Shown: positions 37,230 through 48,129 of the stretch, piece by piece
Layout of the letters: every line of letters starts with the position of its first letter
Position numbering within the stretch: the stretch's first letter is position 1
Source of the DNA: Holophagae bacterium
GTDB taxonomy: Bacteria > Acidobacteriota > Holophagae > Acanthopleuribacterales > Acanthopleuribacteraceae
DNA: 64,000 nt
NCBI GenBank assembly: GCA_030429565.1
Contig: JAUIFE010000001.1
Span: 868,001 to 932,000, forward strand
Direction of reading: 5' to 3'
Notes under the pieces: model-generated
Told to the model about the DNA's origin: nothing
Database searches by the model: none
The model's input: the letters and a program-made list of their open reading frames with translations, nothing else
Translations under genes and position numbers: made by a program

Positions 37230-37718
37230 ATGCATTCCGTCCAACGTTTCACTTTTCTTGTTTTGCTCTTCGCCGGCGCCCTGGTCGCCCTGGTTTTGGC
37301 TTGGCAAAAAGGGCAACAGCGCCACATTTACACCGTCGAACCTTTTGATCCGCCAATTCCCATTCCGATCTTGCACGAAAGCTACACGGCGGCGGCGACG
37401 CCGATCAAGGCCGGTGATTTCACCCGCGTGCGCATTATGTGGCAACCGGTGGGCGTACCAGGTACCTGGCGCAAACAACGGCGCTGGTTTCAGTGTGTCG
37501 GCAAAATCAAACGCAGCGATACCTTTACAGCCTACCTGCTGGCTTATGAGGGGCGTTTATTCGTCGAGAAAGATATGTTGATTGAACCCATGCTGGCGGC
37601 CCACACCTATTATTTGCAACACGGCCACTATCCGGTCGATCCATTCGAGGTCCTCAAACCCGACCACTTCCAAAAGGAAACGGCACCGGCCACACAAGCG
37701 CCAAACCAAGACGAGTGA
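37230..37718 (+). CDS. Small membrane-anchored protein of unknown function
   Basis: 162 residues from the ATG at 37230 (GAGG upstream). The frame is open from 36993, but the first 79 codons look non-coding. The N-terminus MHSVQRFTFLVLLFAGALVALVLAW is an uncleaved-type signal anchor, so the rest is probably periplasmic. It contains a compact region with WRKQRRWFQCVGKIKR and a hydrophilic tail. No domain is recognised. It ends 2 bp before the converging Ser/Thr kinase gene. Confidence 0.55.
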   Translation: MHSVQRFTFLVLLFAGALVALVLAWQKGQQRHIYTVEPFDPPIPIPILHESYTAAATPIKAGDFTRVRIMWQPVGVPGTWRKQRRWFQCVGKIKRSDTFTAYLLAYEGRLFVEKDMLIEPMLAAHTYYLQHGHYPVDPFEVLKPDHFQKETAPATQAPNQDE

Positions 37719-37720
37719 CC

Positions 37721-39946
37721 TTAGCGCCCGACCTGGCACAACCATTCGCGTGCCCAGTTGCGCGCTTTTTCAAAATAATTGCCCTCACACTGCAGGTTGA
37801 CGAGCGGTTCCGGCAACAACGGTAAGCCGCGCAATTGGTTGTTGGCGACGTTTAGGGTTTCCAAATAATCGGGCAGCCAGTCGATTTGCGCAATGCGATT
37901 GTCACTGCAATTGAGGTACATCAGAAAACGCGGCCAACGCTTAGGCAACTCGGTTAAGTGGTTGTTGCTGCAATCGAGAAAGCGCAACCGCGTGGGTAGG
38001 TCCGGCAAACGCGCAAGTCCCAAATTGGCACAATTGAGGAATTCCAATTGCTGTAATTGGTCAAGCCCACCCAAACTGCGAATGTTTTTCTCGCGGCTCA
38101 GGTCCAAACGCGTAATCGATTTGGCTTCTTCAACGTCAAGGCCGCCGTCACCGTTGCTGTCGAATTGCTTAACCAGGTAAGCCATTAGGTGGCCGTCGGT
38201 TAGAGCAATGAAGCGGCGTTTCTTTGCATCCGGGCGCGGTGTGCTTAGCTCGGTCGTGGTTTCGTGTGCCACCACGGCATCCGTTCTTTCTTCTTCAGCC
38301 TGCTGAACCGCAACCTGATCCAGGTCGGCACCGTCTTGTTCCAACGGCGTCGCTTGCTCACCGCTGTTTTCGATCGTCGACGCTTGCAAATTGGTAACAG
38401 CGGCGGTTTTATCCCCGCCCTGTTCGGCTTTGTGCTCGACCGGCGGCGCCTCATTGATCGCAGCGCGATCATCGGTCGCCGTTTCCGAGGTTTTCTCATC
38501 ACCGTCGTTGGCAACCAGAGCGTCCGGATCGACTTCGGGTTGCGGCTCAATTTCGGCCTGACGCGGTGGCGCGGTTTCCTGCTTGTGCTCGTCACCTGAA
38601 CCCGGATCACGGGTCGCGGCATCCTTGCCGGCTTCAATTTGACCGGTCGGTAAGGCCTTCTCCAAATCGCTGTTGGGATCGGCCTCTTGCCTCCGTCGCC
38701 GCGCTTCTTCAATGAGCGCGGCACGATTGATGGGGTTTTGCCGGTTTTGCTCCAGTTGCGGGCCATTGCTCGGCGCCGGCTCGGCCTCCCGTAATCCGAG
38801 GAAGTTAAAGTTGAGCTCGACCAGGCCCAAACACAGCACGAGCAGAAGTACCAATAAGCCACGATGCCACACCGGCGACTCTTTTTCTTCCAAAAGATCT
38901 TGTGGAAAGAAGTCGCGTTCCAAGGTGATGTTTGACAGCGAACTATCAACCTCGCTCAGTTCAGCAACAAAGGCGTCTAAATCGCCGGAAAAGAAGGTGG
39001 GATCTTGACGTGCAATGAAACGCAACAGCTCGTAATAGGCTTTGCGCAAGGCAGCGCCGTCGGCGAATCGATCTTCCGGGTTGTTTTTACAGCAAGCGAC
39101 AATGAATTTGTTGATGCGTTCGGTCACACGACGGTTGAGCACCTCGACAGCCGACGGCGAACCCGGATCGGGAAAACCACCACTTAACAGAAAAGACAGG
39201 GTGGCGCCAAACGAATAGACATCGCTGGTTTTGCCAACCTCTTTGTCGATGCGGTGCATGAGCTGGTCGCGCTGCTCGGGCGAAGCAAACATGATGGTGC
39301 CGCCCACTTCCATTTGGTGGCGGCTGGGAATCGAGTCCTCGCGGTCCGGCAACAAGCGGTAGGCAAAACCAAAATCACACAGCTTTATACGCCCCTTTTT
39401 ATCGAGCAACATGTTGTTTGGTTTGATGTCGCCGTGGATGACTTCTTTGCCGTGGATGTAGGCCAGCGCCTTGGCGACATCACCCATCCACACCAAAACA
39501 AACTCGGGCCGCAACTGTTGGTTGGAGGCGCGCGCTTTTTGGAACACGTCGTAAAGATTGTGGTCGGTTTGGTATTCGGAGGTAAAAAAAACGCGTTCCG
39601 TGTTGGGCAAAAAATCGATCTCGTAAACACCCATCACGTTTTCATGGTGTAAGTTGCGCAACAGCGACAATTCGTGAATGAGGATTTCGCGCGCCCGTTT
39701 GGATTCCGCCAAGCCGACTGGCAAGATTTTTAACGCTTCCTTGAGACCGACCGGGTTTTCAACCAGGTACACATCGCCGGTGGCACCAGAACCCAAGTGC
39801 CGCACAACGCGGTACTTATCGGCAATCAGCACACCGTCGACAAACTCGACCGGCGTCGAGGGGACCTCGTTAATGGCCGAGGCACCGGCATGCTGGTAAG
39901 CTGAGCCGAGATATTCCTCGCTGGAAGAAGCATCCGAGTTGGCCAT
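37721..39946 (-). CDS. Transmembrane Ser/Thr protein kinase with EF-hand and leucine-rich repeats
   Basis: 741 residues. The N-terminal Hanks-type kinase (about 45-310) has the Gly loop LGSGATGDVY, Lys in EALKIL, catalytic loop IHGDIKPNN (Asp173, with Gly in place of the usual Arg), DFG at 191-193 and SPE in place of APE. One membrane helix (about 361-384) separates it from an acidic, Pro/Glu-rich linker (about 385-570). An EF-hand-like loop DSNGDGGLDVEE (about 597-608) and leucine-rich repeats (about 610-730; LDCSNNHLTELP, LNCSDNRIAQI, LNVANNQLRGLP) follow. The kinase is cytoplasmic, the sensor part periplasmic and possibly Ca-binding. The Arg-less catalytic loop suggests activity without activation-loop phosphorylation. 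Neighbour of the pilT genes. Confidence 0.88.
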   Translation of the reverse strand: MANSDASSSEEYLGSAYQHAGASAINEVPSTPVEFVDGVLIADKYRVVRHLGSGATGDVYLVENPVGLKEALKILPVGLAESKRAREILIHELSLLRNLHHENVMGVYEIDFLPNTERVFFTSEYQTDHNLYDVFQKARASNQQLRPEFVLVWMGDVAKALAYIHGKEVIHGDIKPNNMLLDKKGRIKLCDFGFAYRLLPDREDSIPSRHQMEVGGTIMFASPEQRDQLMHRIDKEVGKTSDVYSFGATLSFLLSGGFPDPGSPSAVEVLNRRVTERINKFIVACCKNNPEDRFADGAALRKAYYELLRFIARQDPTFFSGDLDAFVAELSEVDSSLSNITLERDFFPQDLLEEKESPVWHRGLLVLLLVLCLGLVELNFNFLGLREAEPAPSNGPQLEQNRQNPINRAALIEEARRRRQEADPNSDLEKALPTGQIEAGKDAATRDPGSGDEHKQETAPPRQAEIEPQPEVDPDALVANDGDEKTSETATDDRAAINEAPPVEHKAEQGGDKTAAVTNLQASTIENSGEQATPLEQDGADLDQVAVQQAEEERTDAVVAHETTTELSTPRPDAKKRRFIALTDGHLMAYLVKQFDSNGDGGLDVEEAKSITRLDLSREKNIRSLGGLDQLQQLEFLNCANLGLARLPDLPTRLRFLDCSNNHLTELPKRWPRFLMYLNCSDNRIAQIDWLPDYLETLNVANNQLRGLPLLPEPLVNLQCEGNYFEKARNWAREWLCQVGR

Positions 39947-40147
39947 AGAAAAAAGTTATCCTCACAAACGGTTCCAGGTTGACCGGTGGGCGGCAGTCGC
40001 TACCTCATTCTAGCGCATGGTCACAAACCACACGGCCGCGAAATGGCACATCGCCCTATCAAAAGCAACGGCGTTTGAACCGGTTTTCAAAAGGCCTTGG
40101 TACGTTTTTCCCTTGAAAATCGCAAAACCGCGCAGGGTCGGCCTTGC

Positions 40148-41197
40148 CTACTGTTTGACAAAACGTTTTTTGTCCATTGCCTTTTTGTAGGCTTCTTCAT
40201 TGGAAACTTTGCCGGCCTTCACCAGTTCCTGCAGGCAGTCATCCATGGTAACCATGCCATAGGCACGTCCGGTTTGGATGTAGCTGTAGAGTTTGGTACT
40301 GTCACCGGCACGGATGATGCCAGGTAACGGCGGCGTGTACAGCATGATTTCGTGGGCCGCCCAACGGCGCGTGCCGTCGGCGCTGCGCAACAGTTGCTGG
40401 GCGACAATGCCCTGCAACGAAAACGACAACATGGTTCGAACTTGGTTCTTTTGGTTTTGCGGGAACACGTCAACAATGCGGTCAATCGTTTTGGGCGCAC
40501 TGTTGGTGTGAAGCGTCCCAAACACCAAGATCCCCATCTCGGTGGCGGTCAAAGCCAGCTCAATCGTTTCGCGGTCACGCATCTCACCAACCAAGATGAC
40601 GTTGGCGTCACTGCGCAAGGCTGTCCGCAGGCCCGATGAAAAGCTGACCGTATCCTCGCCCACCTCACGGTGCGAAATCATGCACTTCTTTTTGGGGTGC
40701 ATGAATTCAACCGGTTCCTCAATCGTGATGATACGCTCCGATTGATGCGTGTTTATGTGGTCAATAATGCCGGCCAAGGTGGTTGATTTACCACTACCGG
40801 TCGGACCGGTCACCAAAAACAAACCGGCGGCTACCTGGCCGAAGGTTTTAAAAACGGCGGGCGCTTCTAGATCGTCCAGCGACAGAATTTTGCTGGGAAT
40901 AACGCGGAAAATCGCGCCGAAGCCACCGGCGTAACGAAAGTAGTTGGCACGAAAACGAGCACGGTCGCCAAGTTCATAGGCGAAATCCAGGTCGCCGGTG
41001 AGCATGAACCGCCGCCATTGCTCGTCACCACAAATTTCACTCAGGTAGTCGGCCATCGCCTCGCGGGTCAGCACCGGCATTTGCAGCGGGTGTATTTCGC
41101 CGTTTTGGCGAATTTTGGGCGGCAAGCCCTCTTCCAAATGAAGGTCGGAACCCTTGCGCGACAGCATTTCATCGAACAAATGATCAATACTAGGCAT
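40148..41197 (-). CDS. pilT: Pilus retraction ATPase PilT
   Basis: 349 residues from the ATG at 41197 (GAGGTAG upstream). The frame is open to 41281, but the extra 28 residues are Arg/Ser-rich and overlap the upstream gene. Hexameric cytoplasmic ATPase that depolymerises pilin during pilus retraction. Walker A GPTGSGKST, Asp box IITIEEPVEF, Walker B ILVGEMRD, and a His box FGTLHTNSAP are in the expected order. Length suits PilT/PilU. Its ATG lies inside the last codons of the second ATPase gene (8-bp overlap), so the two are translationally coupled. The C-terminus ends KKRFVKQ, closer to PilU/PilT2 than to PilT with its AIRNLIRE motif, so PilU is a fair alternative. Confidence 0.88.
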   Translation of the reverse strand: MPSIDHLFDEMLSRKGSDLHLEEGLPPKIRQNGEIHPLQMPVLTREAMADYLSEICGDEQWRRFMLTGDLDFAYELGDRARFRANYFRYAGGFGAIFRVIPSKILSLDDLEAPAVFKTFGQVAAGLFLVTGPTGSGKSTTLAGIIDHINTHQSERIITIEEPVEFMHPKKKCMISHREVGEDTVSFSSGLRTALRSDANVILVGEMRDRETIELALTATEMGILVFGTLHTNSAPKTIDRIVDVFPQNQKNQVRTMLSFSLQGIVAQQLLRSADGTRRWAAHEIMLYTPPLPGIIRAGDSTKLYSYIQTGRAYGMVTMDDCLQELVKAGKVSNEEAYKKAMDKKRFVKQ

Positions 41198-42827
41198 TGT
41201 ATCTACCTCGCAATTCTTCCGGTGCATACTTGAGGAACTTCTTCGGCTGCGACGCCCGTTTGAACGCCTCGAAGCCGTCAATCACATCGCGATTGATCAA
41301 ATCCGTCAAAGAATTGTCAAGCAACACCATGCCTTGCCCGCGACCGGACACCATCGCCGATTCAAGCTGGTGGGTGGCACTCTTGCGGATCATGTTGGAC
41401 ACGGCCTGCGTGACCATCAGCACCTCAAAGGCGGCCACCTGACCACGGCCGTCCTTACGGGGAATTAACTGCTGAGAAATCACACCGCGCAAGCTTTCGG
41501 AAACCATGACGCGAATGATTTCCTGTTCATCAGGCGGGAACGAATCAATCAGGCGGTTGACGGTCCGTGTCGCGTTGGCGGTGTTCATGGTGGCAAATAC
41601 CAAGTGACCCGTCTCGGCGGCGGTTACGGCTAAACGAATCGATTCCAAATCACGCAGCTCGCTGACAACAATGATGTCGGGATCCTGGCGTAACGCCCCG
41701 CGCAAGGCGTTGCCTTGGCTGAGGGTGTGCAAGTCAACCTGGCGTTGCGTAACCTGGCAACGCGCCGGTGTGTACACGAATTCAATTGGGTTTTCGATGG
41801 TAATGATGTGGTCTTTGCGATCACGGTTCACCATTTCGACCAAAGTCGTCAAGGTGGTCGATTTGCCACTGCTCAACGGCCCAGTCACGAGCACCATGCC
41901 CGTCGCCCATTTCGTCAGCGACACACAAGATTCGGGCATCCCGAGCTGTTCAAAAGAACGCACGCCCGTCGGTACCAGACGCGCGGTGAAATCAAGGCCG
42001 TGGCGCTGACGCATCATCGTCGCCCGAAAACGGCCGCCGCCTTGCAAGCTAAACGAGGTTTCCAAGTCACCGGTTCGTTCTAGCTCGGCCCGCTGCTCAT
42101 CGCTGAGGATGTCGTTAATCAAACGCTGCACATCGTCCAAGCTCAGCGCATCGCGATCCATCGGCACCAAACGCCCAAACAGACGCAAGGTGATGGGTTT
42201 GCCGGTGGAAAGGTGTAAATCGGAGGCTCCGCGCCGACGCGCGTAGAGGAGTAATTGGGTCATGCTGTGGCCGCGGTTAACTTTATCCGGCACCGCCACT
42301 GTCGGATCACCGTCGCCACGACCTTCACGAAACTCGAAGGGCAGGCGCCGTTCTTCGCCTGCGTCGGCCGCGGGCGCTTGACGCGGTGGCGCCTGGCGCG
42401 GCGGCGCTTGTGGCGGCGGGGCTTGCATTTGCGGAGGCGCTTGCGGCGGCGGGGCTTGAGGCGGTGTGGGCGCCACTTGCGGCGCCGGAGCGGCCGGCTC
42501 GAACACGCCGGGCTGAACCGGCTCGTGGCTGGTTACCGCTTCCTCCGGCAGAGGTTCCGATAACGGGATCGCGTTGTCGGGGGCGCTCGGTGCAGGCGGC
42601 GCCGGCTCCGGGGCCGCTTGTTTGCGGCGCATTTGTTCTTGCACATATTGGCGCACTTGCTGAGCTTGCTTGGGGTTAATCGCGCCGTACTCGAGTAAAA
42701 CCTGGGCGATATCTTTCGTCGCCGTCGCCTGACGGTATGCCGACTTCACCAAATCCTTGGGAACCAGATTTTTGGAAACCAGAAGATTGGCGATCATTTT
42801 ATTGAACAACTGAACCTGTTGCGACAT
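41190..42827 (-). CDS. PilT-family ATPase with N-terminal extension and Pro/Ala/Gln linker
   Basis: 545 residues, about 190 longer than PilT. Residues 1-75 are helical and resemble a GspE/MshE N-terminal domain (NLVPKDLVKSAYRQ...VLLEYGAINPKQAQQV). A Pro-, Ala- and Gln-rich linker (about 76-160, many PPQAPP units) follows, then a PilT-like core. The core has Walker A GPLSSGKST (the central TG is replaced by SS), Asp box IITIENPIEF and Walker B IIVVSELRD. The usual His in the His box is replaced: FATMNTANAT where PilT has GTLHTNSA. It may be a regulatory or alternative retraction motor working with the adjacent PilT. Downstream pilT overlaps its stop codon. Confidence 0.82.
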   Translation of the reverse strand: MSQQVQLFNKMIANLLVSKNLVPKDLVKSAYRQATATKDIAQVLLEYGAINPKQAQQVRQYVQEQMRRKQAAPEPAPPAPSAPDNAIPLSEPLPEEAVTSHEPVQPGVFEPAAPAPQVAPTPPQAPPPQAPPQMQAPPPQAPPRQAPPRQAPAADAGEERRLPFEFREGRGDGDPTVAVPDKVNRGHSMTQLLLYARRRGASDLHLSTGKPITLRLFGRLVPMDRDALSLDDVQRLINDILSDEQRAELERTGDLETSFSLQGGGRFRATMMRQRHGLDFTARLVPTGVRSFEQLGMPESCVSLTKWATGMVLVTGPLSSGKSTTLTTLVEMVNRDRKDHIITIENPIEFVYTPARCQVTQRQVDLHTLSQGNALRGALRQDPDIIVVSELRDLESIRLAVTAAETGHLVFATMNTANATRTVNRLIDSFPPDEQEIIRVMVSESLRGVISQQLIPRKDGRGQVAAFEVLMVTQAVSNMIRKSATHQLESAMVSGRGQGMVLLDNSLTDLINRDVIDGFEAFKRASQPKKFLKYAPEELRGRYNA

Positions 42828-43435
42828 GCGTTCACCATCACTCTACCGTGTTCACGCCGGGCTGAGAAGTTGTGTCTCACTGCCGCGGAATTCAACCCAA
42901 CCGACCCGTTAGGCAACGACGCCGTCGCATCACCCAGACGACAAACGCAGGGCGACCGGCGGGCCGTCGCGAGCGCCGAGAAGAGTGGAACGGGTTGGGC
43001 CGGGTGAACTTCCGTGTGCATCGAGATCTTAACACAATTCAGGTGTCGCTATAGCAGCCGACGCACCAAAGACCGTTCCGGCACAGCGAATCCGCCCGCC
43101 AATGAGCTAAACCACCCTTTGCCCCGTTTTTTCAAGCGCGATCCGCGTGTCGCCCGCGATCCCGGTACCGCCCAACAGCGTTTTTCACCCCCATCTCACC
43201 TTTTTTTCACCAAAGACTCAACCGCGCTCTGGCTAAAAAAACCGAGAATAAGCAAGGCTTAGGTCGCGTTGAAGCCCTTGCCGGCACAGAACTCGCCGCC
43301 TCAGCACACTCAAGCCCTCACGCCAGGCCGGCGTAGATGCCCGCGCTTTTTTGGTGCCCCACCTCGTGCCAACCGCAGGAACCAAAATAGGCCGACACCG
43401 TCACCCGGAGTAGGACCATCACCCCGCTAAAGCGT
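42828..43435. other. Divergent intergenic region, nothing recognised
   Basis: About 600 bases between the PilT-like gene and psd. Short open frames (42819-43007, 43014-43262) have no ribosome site and shadow-like compositions. I see no clear promoter, although both flanking genes must start here. Confidence 0.45.
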
Positions 43436-44305
43436 TTGACGCAACAAGAACAGATCAACTTCTTGCTCACCAACCGCATCCCGCGTCGCTTGGCCACGCG
43501 GTTTATGGGCTGGTTTTCGCGCATTGAGCAACCCATCGTTAGCCGCATGGCGCTGGCGGTTTGGCGGTTGTTTGCCGACGACCTCGATCTCGACGAAGCC
43601 AAACATCGCCGCTTCAAAAGCCTGCACGACTGTTTCATTCGCGAGCTCAAAGACGGCGCCCGCACCATCGACCCCGCTCCCGACAGTTTGTGCAGCCCAT
43701 GCGACGCCATTGTCGGCGCGCTCGGCACCATCGACGGCACCACCCTTTACCAAGCCAAAGGGTTCCCCTACACCTTGCAAGACCTACTGCCCGACCCCGA
43801 TTTGGTCGACCGCTACCGCGACGGCACCTACGTCACCTTGCGACTGAAGTCCACCATGTATCATCGCTTTCACGCACCTTACGATTGCCATGTGGATCAG
43901 GTCACTTATATTTCGGGCGATACCTGGAACGTCAATCCGATTGCACTCAAGCGCATCGAACGGCTTTACTGTAAAAACGAGCGCGCCGTCATCGACGTCC
44001 GTCTCAACCACGGCGATTTGCGCATGACCTTGGTTCCCGTCGCCGCCATTTTGGTGGCCAGTATTCAGTTGCATTTCCTCGACCATCCCCTGGAACTCAA
44101 ATATCGCGGTCCCAATCGCATTCCCTGCAGCGCCGCCTTCAGCAAAGGCGAGGAAATGGGTTATTTCCAGCATGGCTCAACCATTATCTGTTTCTTCCCC
44201 AAGGGGTTTGTATTCCACCCGGCCGTGCACGAAGGCGCCTTACTGCGCATGGGCCAACCCCTCGCCTACCTGCCCCAAACCGCAACGCGATCAGTCGGCG
44301 GTTAA
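43436..44305 (+). CDS. psd: Phosphatidylserine decarboxylase proenzyme
   Basis: 289 residues from a TTG. Makes phosphatidylethanolamine from phosphatidylserine at the inner membrane; self-cleaves to give the pyruvoyl prosthetic group. The cleavage site HGST (in YFQHGSTIICFF, about residue 250) matches the bacterial LGST site, with Gly-Ser as the scissile pair. The catalytic Asp/His region (SPCDAIVGALG near 80, TMYHRFHAPYD near 140) is present. No ATG or GTG lies between the TTG and the upstream stop. A strong GGAG box sits 7 nt before an ATC codon at 43418, which could be a rare start adding six residues. Length is normal for Psd. Confidence 0.93.
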   Translation: MTQQEQINFLLTNRIPRRLATRFMGWFSRIEQPIVSRMALAVWRLFADDLDLDEAKHRRFKSLHDCFIRELKDGARTIDPAPDSLCSPCDAIVGALGTIDGTTLYQAKGFPYTLQDLLPDPDLVDRYRDGTYVTLRLKSTMYHRFHAPYDCHVDQVTYISGDTWNVNPIALKRIERLYCKNERAVIDVRLNHGDLRMTLVPVAAILVASIQLHFLDHPLELKYRGPNRIPCSAAFSKGEEMGYFQHGSTIICFFPKGFVFHPAVHEGALLRMGQPLAYLPQTATRSVGG

Positions 44306-44685
44306 GACAGAACCCCAACCGCCAGGGCCATGCCGATTGTTGGCGTAAGCCATATTGGTGCCGACAGCGTCACTGGCAAGGCCGACCCGCCGCCACATTG
44401 GCGGCGAGCACACCTAAGCCGCGCCATACGACGTTTCTCCGCGGGCGTCACAGCCCACGGACGACGGCCGCCGCGGTGGGCCGCGCCGCCCGCTCGGGTT
44501 TACTTTGTAGTGTATTTGGAACCAATTACGTTAAACGCCTCACGGGTATTTAACTCAATTCTCAAACAGGTTGGCTACAGTGGCCTCATTGTGCTTCACG
44601 GAAAACGGCGTCCTGCCGACACGCGGCGGACCCTTTCGTTCACCGCGACTTGTATCAGACCATATCCCAGAGGATTAGGGCGATT
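44306..44685. other. Intergenic region, nothing recognised
   Basis: About 380 bases between psd and the DUF962-like gene. The single + frame from 44330 has no ribosome site or protein-like product. No obvious promoter. Confidence 0.4.
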
Positions 44686-45285
44686 ATGACTTTTTTGGAA
44701 CACTTACATGAGCAACGTTGGGATGATCACCGCTATTACCATCAAAGCCGTATCAACCAAACGCTTCATCTCTTGAGCGCCGCCAGTTTTTTGACGGCCT
44801 ATGTCCTGCTGTTTATCAGCCCCGCCGGCGCGGCCATTTTAGGCTGGATCGTCGCGATGTTGCTGCGCCAAATGGGCCATTTCTTTTTTGAGCCCAAGGG
44901 TTACGACAACGTCAACCAAGCCTCGCACCAGCACAAGGAAGCCATCAAAATCGGCTACAACCTAAAGCGCAAACGCATTCTGCTTGCCGTTTGGGTCGCC
45001 GTCCCCGCGCTGCTTTACTTCGACCCCACCTGCTTCGGTTATTTCCAAGGCCATCAAGACAAAACGGCTTACATCAACAATGTCAGCATGTTGTGGCTTT
45101 ACCTCGGCCCCATCGCCATTCTGTTCCGCACCATTCATTTGTTCTTCATCTACAATGTGCAAACCGGCATCGTTTGGGCCGTCAAGATCTTCACCGATCC
45201 GCTGCACGATTTGAAGATGTACTACAAATCGCCGATTTTCCTGCTCAAAGGCGAACTGTTCGATCCCATGGTATCCCACTCCTAA
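44686..45285 (+). CDS. DUF962/Mpo1-like integral membrane protein
   Basis: 199 residues from the ATG at 44686 (AGAGGATTAGGG upstream); a TTG at 44650 gives 12 more. It has several membrane helices (about 27-47, 50-64, 97-113, 136-160). The pattern YYHQSRINQTLHLLSAA...GHFFFEPKG resembles the DUF962 motif (H-x-N-x4-H ... GHFFFEKN) of Mpo1-like proteins, which in yeast are Fe-dependent dioxygenases that shorten 2-hydroxy fatty acids. Both His and the GHFFFE block are kept, so an Fe(II) enzyme on lipids is plausible. Next to psd, which supports a membrane-lipid setting. Assignment rests on this motif only. Confidence 0.55.
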   Translation: MTFLEHLHEQRWDDHRYYHQSRINQTLHLLSAASFLTAYVLLFISPAGAAILGWIVAMLLRQMGHFFFEPKGYDNVNQASHQHKEAIKIGYNLKRKRILLAVWVAVPALLYFDPTCFGYFQGHQDKTAYINNVSMLWLYLGPIAILFRTIHLFFIYNVQTGIVWAVKIFTDPLHDLKMYYKSPIFLLKGELFDPMVSHS

Positions 45286-45471
45286 ATCGAAGCCGCCTGA
45301 GCGTTGCCCGGTACCGAGCAGTCGTTTCTCTTTAACTTGCCGTCGTAGACTTGAGCCGGCAACATGAGAACGGCTGCTTTTTGGCGTGCCGACCCCCTTC
45401 AAGGCCGGCCTATGTAAGATCTTTTTTTTGAGAACCTCCGACTCGGCCGTGTTACGTCCATTGCAACCGAT

Positions 45472-45771
45472 ATGCCTTGGTTCATGGGTCGCTTCACGCC
45501 GAACACAGCCGGTCTTGCCGTCGCCCGGGAACTGTACTGTTTCACCGATGACCCTCCGAGTGAAGATGCGGCGGGCCCCTTTTGGGACAAACCGTGGTTT
45601 CTGCACAGTGCGCTCGACGAAATCACCCGTATTTGGACACCCGCCTTTCACCGCGACGGCTGGATTTATTGGCGCTGCCACACCCGCCACGACCCCTCAC
45701 CCAAACGCCCACTGCTCAAGACTTTAGCGCGTTTGCTGCAACGACGGGCGGCCGTCATCGCCACGCACTGA
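45472..45771 (+). CDS. Small hypothetical protein
   Basis: 99 residues from an ATG without a clear ribosome site. The composition looks protein-like (PFWDKPWFLHSALDEITRIW, then GWIYWRCHTRHDP), with many Trp and a basic C-terminus, but no domain is recognised. It lies between the DUF962-like gene and a separate promoter for the symporter pair. Could be genuine or chance. Confidence 0.35.
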   Translation: MPWFMGRFTPNTAGLAVARELYCFTDDPPSEDAAGPFWDKPWFLHSALDEITRIWTPAFHRDGWIYWRCHTRHDPSPKRPLLKTLARLLQRRAAVIATH

Positions 45772-45822
45772 TCGAAACCATGCGCCACCACGCTTAGCCG
45801 GCAGCCCTTTGTGAGCGGAACA

Positions 45823-45851
45823 TTGTTCCGCGCCGGCTTTCCCGTTATAGT
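45823..45851 (+). promoter_or_regulatory. Sigma-70-like promoter of the symporter operon
   Basis: TTGTTC (45823-45828), a 17-bp spacer, TATAGT (45846-45851), about 95 nt before the DUF4212 start codon. The -35 is weak. Confidence 0.5.
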
Positions 45852-45945
45852 GAGGCTGTATTTCCTATGTCTACGCGGCCGCTCGTTTTTTCGCAGAGTG
45901 GCTTAACGCACACACCCGCGACAAGCGGGTCTACAGGGAGTTGCT

Positions 45946-46263
45946 ATGTCTTCACCTGACCCAACCCCGGCATCCGCCGTCAAACCCGCCAAAGCACTAC
46001 TCGCTCGCTATTGGCGCCGCAACCTCCAACTGATGGCCGGCCTGTTGACCGTTTGGTTTATTGCCGGTCTCGGTTGCGGCATTTTGTGGGCCGACACCCT
46101 CAACCAGTTCCAGCTCGGCGGCTTTCCGCTTGGTTTCTGGTTCGCCCAACAGGGCGGCATTATGGTGTTTGTCCTCCTTATTTGGGTGTACTGCATGGCC
46201 ATGAACCGGCTCGACGCCCAACACCAACGCGATTTGGAAAATCTAAAGAAGGAACAACCCTAA
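45946..46263 (+). CDS. DUF4212 small subunit of a Na+/solute symporter
   Basis: 105 residues with GGGAG before the ATG. Two membrane helices (about 26-46 and 62-86) flank the conserved WADTLNQFQLGGFPLGFWFAQQG. This is the standard signature of the DUF4212 family, always found beside a sodium:solute symporter and thought to be its small subunit. The large subunit starts 3 bp after its stop. Confidence 0.9.
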   Translation: MSSPDPTPASAVKPAKALLARYWRRNLQLMAGLLTVWFIAGLGCGILWADTLNQFQLGGFPLGFWFAQQGGIMVFVLLIWVYCMAMNRLDAQHQRDLENLKKEQP

Positions 46264-46266
46264 ACC

Positions 46267-48120
<1,854 letters not shown>

Positions 48121-48129
48121 TCACACCGC

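Noticed and set aside
41198-41281. 28-residue Arg/Ser-rich extension of PilT
   Set aside because: It overlaps the upstream ATPase gene; the ATG at 41197 has a ribosome box and matches the PilT N-terminus.
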